9,045 nucleotides of DNA from Kiritimatiellia bacterium (GTDB lineage Bacteria; Verrucomicrobiota; Kiritimatiellia; RFP12; UBA1067). This document shows, in pieces, positions 5,706-9,045 of the stretch. Numbering within the stretch: position 1 is the stretch's first letter; each line of letters begins with the position of its first letter. The position numbers and the translations under genes were made by a program. Under the pieces are notes generated by a model. The model did not search any database. It had not been told where the DNA came from and saw only the letters and a list, made by a program, of their open reading frames with translations. The stretch is from positions 1-9,045 of the forward strand of contig JAFUDL010000201.1 in the NCBI GenBank assembly GCA_017459225.1, in the 5' to 3' direction.

Positions 5706-8573
5706 CTACTTGACGATAACCACCATTCCGGACTTGGAAAACACAATGTCAAGGCTGTCGTTTCTGCGCATCAGCTTCGCCTGCCACCCCCTCGGCAAGA
5801 CGATTCCCGTTGCGTCGAGCGAAAGCGCGGCCACATCCGCATCCGCCGCCAACACGCCCAGCGTGACAGACGCCTTCCATCCGGTCAATCCTGAAAAATC
5901 GCCGTGCGGCTTCACCGTGGCCGTGCCCGTCGCAGGCGTTGATATCGAGCCGGCGACAGATCCACCCGCGCCAAGCGCCAACACGGCACCAGCTTCAAGC
6001 GTCACGACATTTGGCGCCGCCAAGTTGTCCACCACCTCGAACGTTCCGCCCCCGCGCACCGTCACAGGGCCAGTGGTTATCGCGTTGCCCTGCCTGAACG
6101 TTCCGCCCCTCACCTCTATGGGAATCGTCTTGATGGTGACAGCGTTACCCGCTTGTACCATGCCCGCCGGCTGCATCACGAATACGCCGTCGCCCTCCTT
6201 CACAATCATTCCGTTGTTATCCCCGTCGTTGCCTCCGGTCATCTTCGCCGTCCAGGTGACGGTGTGGCCGTGGGTGTTGAACGTGAGCGGGGCATAGATG
6301 ACGAACGCACTGTTCGCGTGCGACCCCGCGATTGCGAAATCGGTGGTCGCATGGTACACGGCATCGGTCTTTTGGAACCAGAACCAGTCCCGTGACCCCG
6401 ATCCGTCCTCGTACAGGCCGTATGCGCCAATGTACACGTTGTTCGCGTTTATGCCCTGTACCACCTGGTTGCCGGTGCGCTTGAAGCCGCCAGCGCGCAC
6501 AACGCCGGTGGAAAGCGTCTCCGACGGAAACAACGCATACAAGTCGTCCGTCGCGTTGCAGGTACACCATCCGTCGATTTCCAGTTCACCGTGTACGGTG
6601 ATGCGGAGGCCTCGCGTCCCGAGCGTCGCGGACGCGAACTTTGCAACGCCGCCCTCCTCGACGAGGATGGACGAGCCGTTGCCGCCAGAGACGTCCATAC
6701 CCGTCACGCGCGATCCCGACGAAACGGTGTATGCCGCGCTTGCTGGCAGCACCCAGGCCGTGGTGAAAGCGATGTCGCCTTTCAGCACGTTGCCGTATGC
6801 GCCGAAAGTCGTTCCCGGCGCCGTGGCCGTGGCCCCGCCCGCGAAGGTGACCGGTCCTTCCGCAGTCACGTTGTAGGCGGCGTCGAACGCCACCTTGCAA
6901 TTGAACGTCGTACCCACGCCCTCCCCCGTCCGCATTCGCACCATGCGGATGGTGTTCGTCTCGGCGGCGCTTGGGTTGACGAAAGTCACGGAATCGGACC
7001 CGAACACGCGTAGCTCCGCAATGGCCGCGTCACCGTCGAGAACCACGACGACATTCGAAGACGGAGTGAAGAGCGCGACATCCTGCGCGCCCGGCGCAGA
7101 AACCGCAGTCGCCCCGTCGAGAAGCCAGTTCCCCGCCGTGGAATACCTGCCGTCCACGCCCCCCTTCCAGGTATAGACGGCATGGTTGTCGCTCGTAAAC
7201 ACAAGCGCGCCGTCCACCACTTCGAGCGTTCCTCCGACGCTTGCAGGAGAAAGCGACATCCTTGCCAAGACCTCGTCTGTCACGCCGGACGGAATAAGAA
7301 TTCCCGTCTCCTTCGCACAGATGTATATGTCACCCTCCGGCCATGTGACCGCGCCGCCAACCACGGCGCCAGACCCGAATTCCAGCGTGGCGCCGGATTC
7401 GAGCGTAATGGCGTTTGCAATCGTCACGCCGTCAGCCACGGCTAGCGTCGCCCCGCTTCGTACGGTTATCGGGCCGGTTACTACGTCATTGCCCATCTTT
7501 AATACGCCGCCCTTCACGTCCACGGGCATCGGCCTCGACGCGGCATTGTTATTGAAAATTCCAATCGGCTGCATGATGAACGTGCCGTCACCTTCCTTGA
7601 AGAATGTCTTGAGGCCGTTGTTTGCATATCGCGCAGTCCATGTGACGGTATGTCCGCAAGTGTCGAACGTCACAGGATAGGTATCAATAACAAAGGCACT
7701 ATTGTTGGCAATTCCGTACACGACAAAGTCGGCGGCAGCATGGTAAATCACGCCTTCTCGGTTCAGCCAGAACCAGTCCGGATGAATAGTGTCTTCATTG
7801 TACAATCCATTCGCACCGACGTACAAATTGGTGGCGTTGAATCCGCAGACAACTTTGTCGCCGGTACGCTTGAATCCGCCCGCTCGGATCAAGCCAGGCG
7901 AGAATGTGGCAGACGGAAACTCGTTGAAGGTGTCGTTTGTCGCGTTGCAAGTACACCAGCCGTCAATGTCTAGTTCTCCGTACACGGTGATGTGAAGGCC
8001 ATTTCTTGCAAGTGTGGCTGATGCGAACTTGGCAACGCCGCCATATTCGATTACAATGAAAGATGCGCTTCCGCCTGAAACGGCAGCTCCAGTAATCTGC
8101 GATCCCGACGGAACGGTGTATGCCACGCCCGCCGGCAGCACCCAGTCCGAGGTGAACGCGATGTCGCCGGAAAGGACGTTGCCGTACGCGCCGGAAGTCG
8201 TGCCCGGCGCCGTGGCCGTCGCGCCGCCCGCGAACGTGACCGGTCCTTCCGCCACCACGTTGTACGCGGCGTCGAATGCCACCTTGCAGTCGAACGCGGC
8301 GCTCGCGTTCGCCACGCTCGTGACCGATCCCACATGGATGGTGTTTGTTTCGCCCGCCGACGGATTGACGAACGTCACGGCGCCTTCCGCCGTTATCGCA
8401 AGAGTCGTGCATTGTACGTCTCCGTCAACCACGTACTCGCCTGACGCACTGATCGTCAGCGTTCCGGAAACGACCGGCATCGAACTGAGATCCGTCGCAT
8501 TGACCGCGCCCGACAGCATCGCCCCCAGTGCCGCAGAAAGCAGGGCGCCCGCTCCGAATCCGCCCCGCCTCAT
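5706..8573 (-). CDS. Large exported beta-rich repeat protein (autotransporter/beta-helix-like passenger)
   Basis: The product has 955 residues from the ATG at 8571-8573, with GGGGGA 7 nt ahead. It starts with a Sec signal peptide (MRRGGFGAGALLSAALGAML...AVNA). The rest is Gly/Ala/Val/Thr-rich with short beta-strand and turn patterns such as ITVRSGATLAVADGV and ITLESGATLEFGSGAV, typical of right-handed beta-helix surface proteins and autotransporter-associated repeats. Residues ~67-409 and ~530-877 are two copies of one module; both contain GWCTCNAT, AGGFKRTG and GHTVTWTA. Between them, residues ~467-505 (YTWKGGVDGRYSTAGNW...APGAQDVALF) match the TW-x-GG...W-x-x-x-x-NW...D-x-x-x-F linker common in secreted proteins of Verrucomicrobia-like bacteria. 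The C-terminus (GWQAKLMRRNDSLDIVFSKSGMVVIVK) is a hydrophobic beta-strand end; no autotransporter barrel, PEP-CTERM or LPXTG motif is visible. It is probably secreted or surface exposed; its ligand is unknown. Confidence 0.88.
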   Translation of the reverse strand: MRRGGFGAGALLSAALGAMLSGAVNATDLSSMPVVSGTLTISASGEYVVDGDVQCTTLAITAEGAVTFVNPSAGETNTIHVGSVTSVANASAAFDCKVAFDAAYNVVAEGPVTFAGGATATAPGTTSGAYGNVLSGDIAFTSDWVLPAGVAYTVPSGSQITGAAVSGGSASFIVIEYGGVAKFASATLARNGLHITVYGELDIDGWCTCNATNDTFNEFPSATFSPGLIRAGGFKRTGDKVVCGFNATNLYVGANGLYNEDTIHPDWFWLNREGVIYHAAADFVVYGIANNSAFVIDTYPVTFDTCGHTVTWTARYANNGLKTFFKEGDGTFIMQPIGIFNNNAASRPMPVDVKGGVLKMGNDVVTGPITVRSGATLAVADGVTIANAITLESGATLEFGSGAVVGGAVTWPEGDIYICAKETGILIPSGVTDEVLARMSLSPASVGGTLEVVDGALVFTSDNHAVYTWKGGVDGRYSTAGNWLLDGATAVSAPGAQDVALFTPSSNVVVVLDGDAAIAELRVFGSDSVTFVNPSAAETNTIRMVRMRTGEGVGTTFNCKVAFDAAYNVTAEGPVTFAGGATATAPGTTFGAYGNVLKGDIAFTTAWVLPASAAYTVSSGSRVTGMDVSGGNGSSILVEEGGVAKFASATLGTRGLRITVHGELEIDGWCTCNATDDLYALFPSETLSTGVVRAGGFKRTGNQVVQGINANNVYIGAYGLYEDGSGSRDWFWFQKTDAVYHATTDFAIAGSHANSAFVIYAPLTFNTHGHTVTWTAKMTGGNDGDNNGMIVKEGDGVFVMQPAGMVQAGNAVTIKTIPIEVRGGTFRQGNAITTGPVTVRGGGTFEVVDNLAAPNVVTLEAGAVLALGAGGSVAGSISTPATGTATVKPHGDFSGLTGWKASVTLGVLAADADVAALSLDATGIVLPRGWQAKLMRRNDSLDIVFSKSGMVVIVK
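5943..6986 (-). repeat. Internal module copy B of the 955-residue protein
   Basis: It encodes residues ~530-877, homologous to copy A (7347-8375). The offset is 463 residues (1389 bp) over the first two thirds, rising to 468 near the end through small insertions (around KMTGGNDGDNNG and MVQAGNAV). The best conserved stretch, with many identical codons, is about 6735-6900. Confidence 0.85.
7347..8375 (-). repeat. Internal module copy A of the 955-residue protein
   Basis: It encodes residues ~67-409, homologous to copy B (5943-6986). Shared blocks in order are TFVNPSA-ETNTI, KVAFDAAYNV-AEGPVTFAGG, GAYGNVL-GDIAFT, GGVAKFASATL, GELDIDGWCTCNAT, AGGFKRTG, DWFW, NSAFVI and TGPITVR. Confidence 0.85.
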
Positions 8574-8607
8574 CTTCCAGTCCCCCGTGAGGAGGCTGTA
8601 TAATTTA

Positions 8608-8620
8608 CCCCCCCCCCCCC
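8608..8620 (-). repeat. 13-bp poly-G tract (coding strand) upstream of the repeat-protein gene
   Basis: A run of 13 C on the plus strand reads as G13 on the coding strand and ends 34 nt before the ATG of the 955-residue protein. Just downstream is TATACA (8597-8602), a possible -10. A -35 would then fall on the far side of the tract, for example TTCAGG with 16 bp spacing, so the tract would fill the promoter spacer. The -35 match is poor and the promoter is unproven. Confidence 0.8.
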
Positions 8621-8635
8621 TGAATTCTTGCGCTT

Positions 8636-8800
8636 TTACGCACTGAGGTAATTCATAAACTCCGAATTGCCGAGAGGGGGGCGCATTGCCGATGCCTTGC
8701 CAAAACTCAAAAAACGGCTATTAGGGGCGGCATGAGCGCACGGACTCTGATTCACGGCACGGCAAAGCAGACGGCCCGCCAGAGTCGCCATCGCTTTCAT
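8636..8800 (-). CDS. Possible small ORF, 54 residues (weak)
   Basis: An open frame runs from ATG (8798-8800) to TAA (8636-8638). It starts MKAMATLAGRLLCRAV and ends NSEFMNYLSA. It begins 21 nt after the stop of the gene at the right edge. Only a weak purine stretch (GGAAA) precedes it, and no family is recognised. In GC-rich DNA an ORF of this length arises easily by chance, so it may be non-coding. The rest of 8621-8821 contains an inverted repeat GACTCTG (8743-8749)/CAGAGTC (8780-8786) with a 30-nt loop, and a short GCCC/GGGC hairpin at 8801-8814 just after the upstream stop. Confidence 0.22.
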   Translation of the reverse strand: MKAMATLAGRLLCRAVNQSPCAHAAPNSRFLSFGKASAMRPPLGNSEFMNYLSA

Positions 8801-8821
8801 GCCCATTTCCGGGCGTTCCGC

Positions 8822-9045
8822 TCAGCAGAGCATCGCGCGCATCGTCAGCTCCACCGCAACCACGAGAACGCCGTACATGAGATGCTGCCAGACCTTCTTC
8901 GGATCGCGCACGCGCACGTGCCGTCCGCCGTGGGCGTCGATCAGATGGGCGAAGAAACGTTCGTCGTTGCCACGGTCCTTGTTGGCCTTGCGCTCGGCGG
9001 CGGTCATCTTCGGCGCCTCGTCCGCCTTGCGGCGGTTGCTGTCGA
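8822..9045 (-). CDS. Unrecognised protein with C-terminal hydrophobic helix (open at right edge)
   Basis: The frame ends at TGA (8822-8824) and stays open to the window edge. The first ATG inside (9005-9007) would give 61 residues, but 12 further codons (DSNRRKADEAPK) continue upstream without a stop, so this is probably the end of a longer protein. The visible part is strongly charged (MTAAERKANKDRGNDERFF...GGRHVRVRDPKKVWQH) and ends with a hydrophobic segment LMYGVLVVAVELTMRAMLC that could be a single membrane helix. No convincing Shine-Dalgarno is seen before the internal ATG. Function unknown. Confidence 0.5.
   Translation of the reverse strand, partial: DSNRRKADEAPKMTAAERKANKDRGNDERFFAHLIDAHGGRHVRVRDPKKVWQHLMYGVLVVAVELTMRAMLC

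Noticed and set aside
8599..8604. Perfect TATAAT on the plus strand beside the C13 run
   Set aside because: No -35 worth the name lies 16-18 bp upstream, and nothing plausible is encoded on the plus strand downstream, so a plus-strand promoter is not supported.
5587..8646. Several long plus-strand open frames opposite the 955-residue protein gene
   Set aside because: They repeat with the same period as the real gene and have proline- and serine-heavy composition typical of antisense to Gly/Ala/Thr-rich coding DNA. The minus frame has a signal peptide, a Shine-Dalgarno and recognisable module structure.

Overview
The window looks like a chromosomal segment of a GC-rich bacterium in the Verrucomicrobiota/Kiritimatiellota/Lentisphaerota area. 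This is inferred from three things: a large secreted beta-helix-like protein of the kind those phyla encode in large numbers, the W-x-NW linker inside it, and the style of its C-terminus. No rRNA or other lineage marker is present, so the assignment is a guess. Every convincing gene is on the minus strand, so transcription runs from high to low coordinates. No tRNA, rRNA, CRISPR array, insertion sequence or phage gene was seen.

In transcription order (right to left): (1) 8822-9045 is the 3' end of an unrecognised small protein with a C-terminal hydrophobic helix; it is open to the right edge. (2) 8574-8821 is about 250 bp without a confident gene. It holds a weak 54-codon ORF and, just ahead of the next gene, a run of 13 G on the coding strand. 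(3) 5706-8573 encodes a 955-residue exported repeat protein built from two copies of a ~345-residue module joined by a W-x-NW linker. (4) 5495-5705 is intergenic, with a stem-loop and a candidate promoter for the next operon. (5) 2568-5494 is a compact housekeeping operon, rplY-pth-rpsF-ssb-rpsR-rplI. It contains an ATGA overlap between pth and rpsF and short gaps elsewhere, and ends at a hairpin at 2523-2544. (6) A near-consensus sigma70-type promoter at 2473-2501 starts a second operon: a Wza/GumB-like outer-membrane polysaccharide export lipoprotein, then a secreted protein with a long silk-like Ala/Gly/Asn/Thr tract and a polyproline C-terminus, then a GTG-started exported protein cut by the left edge.

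The rplY-rplI operon supplies translation parts (L25, S6, S18, L9), peptidyl-tRNA recycling (Pth) and single-stranded DNA binding (SSB); this gene order is widely conserved. The export operon probably belongs to an exopolysaccharide or envelope-secretion locus continuing to the left. The least ordinary features are the silk-like protein in that locus and the large duplicated surface protein with a homopolymer tract in its likely promoter region, which would fit phase-variable expression.
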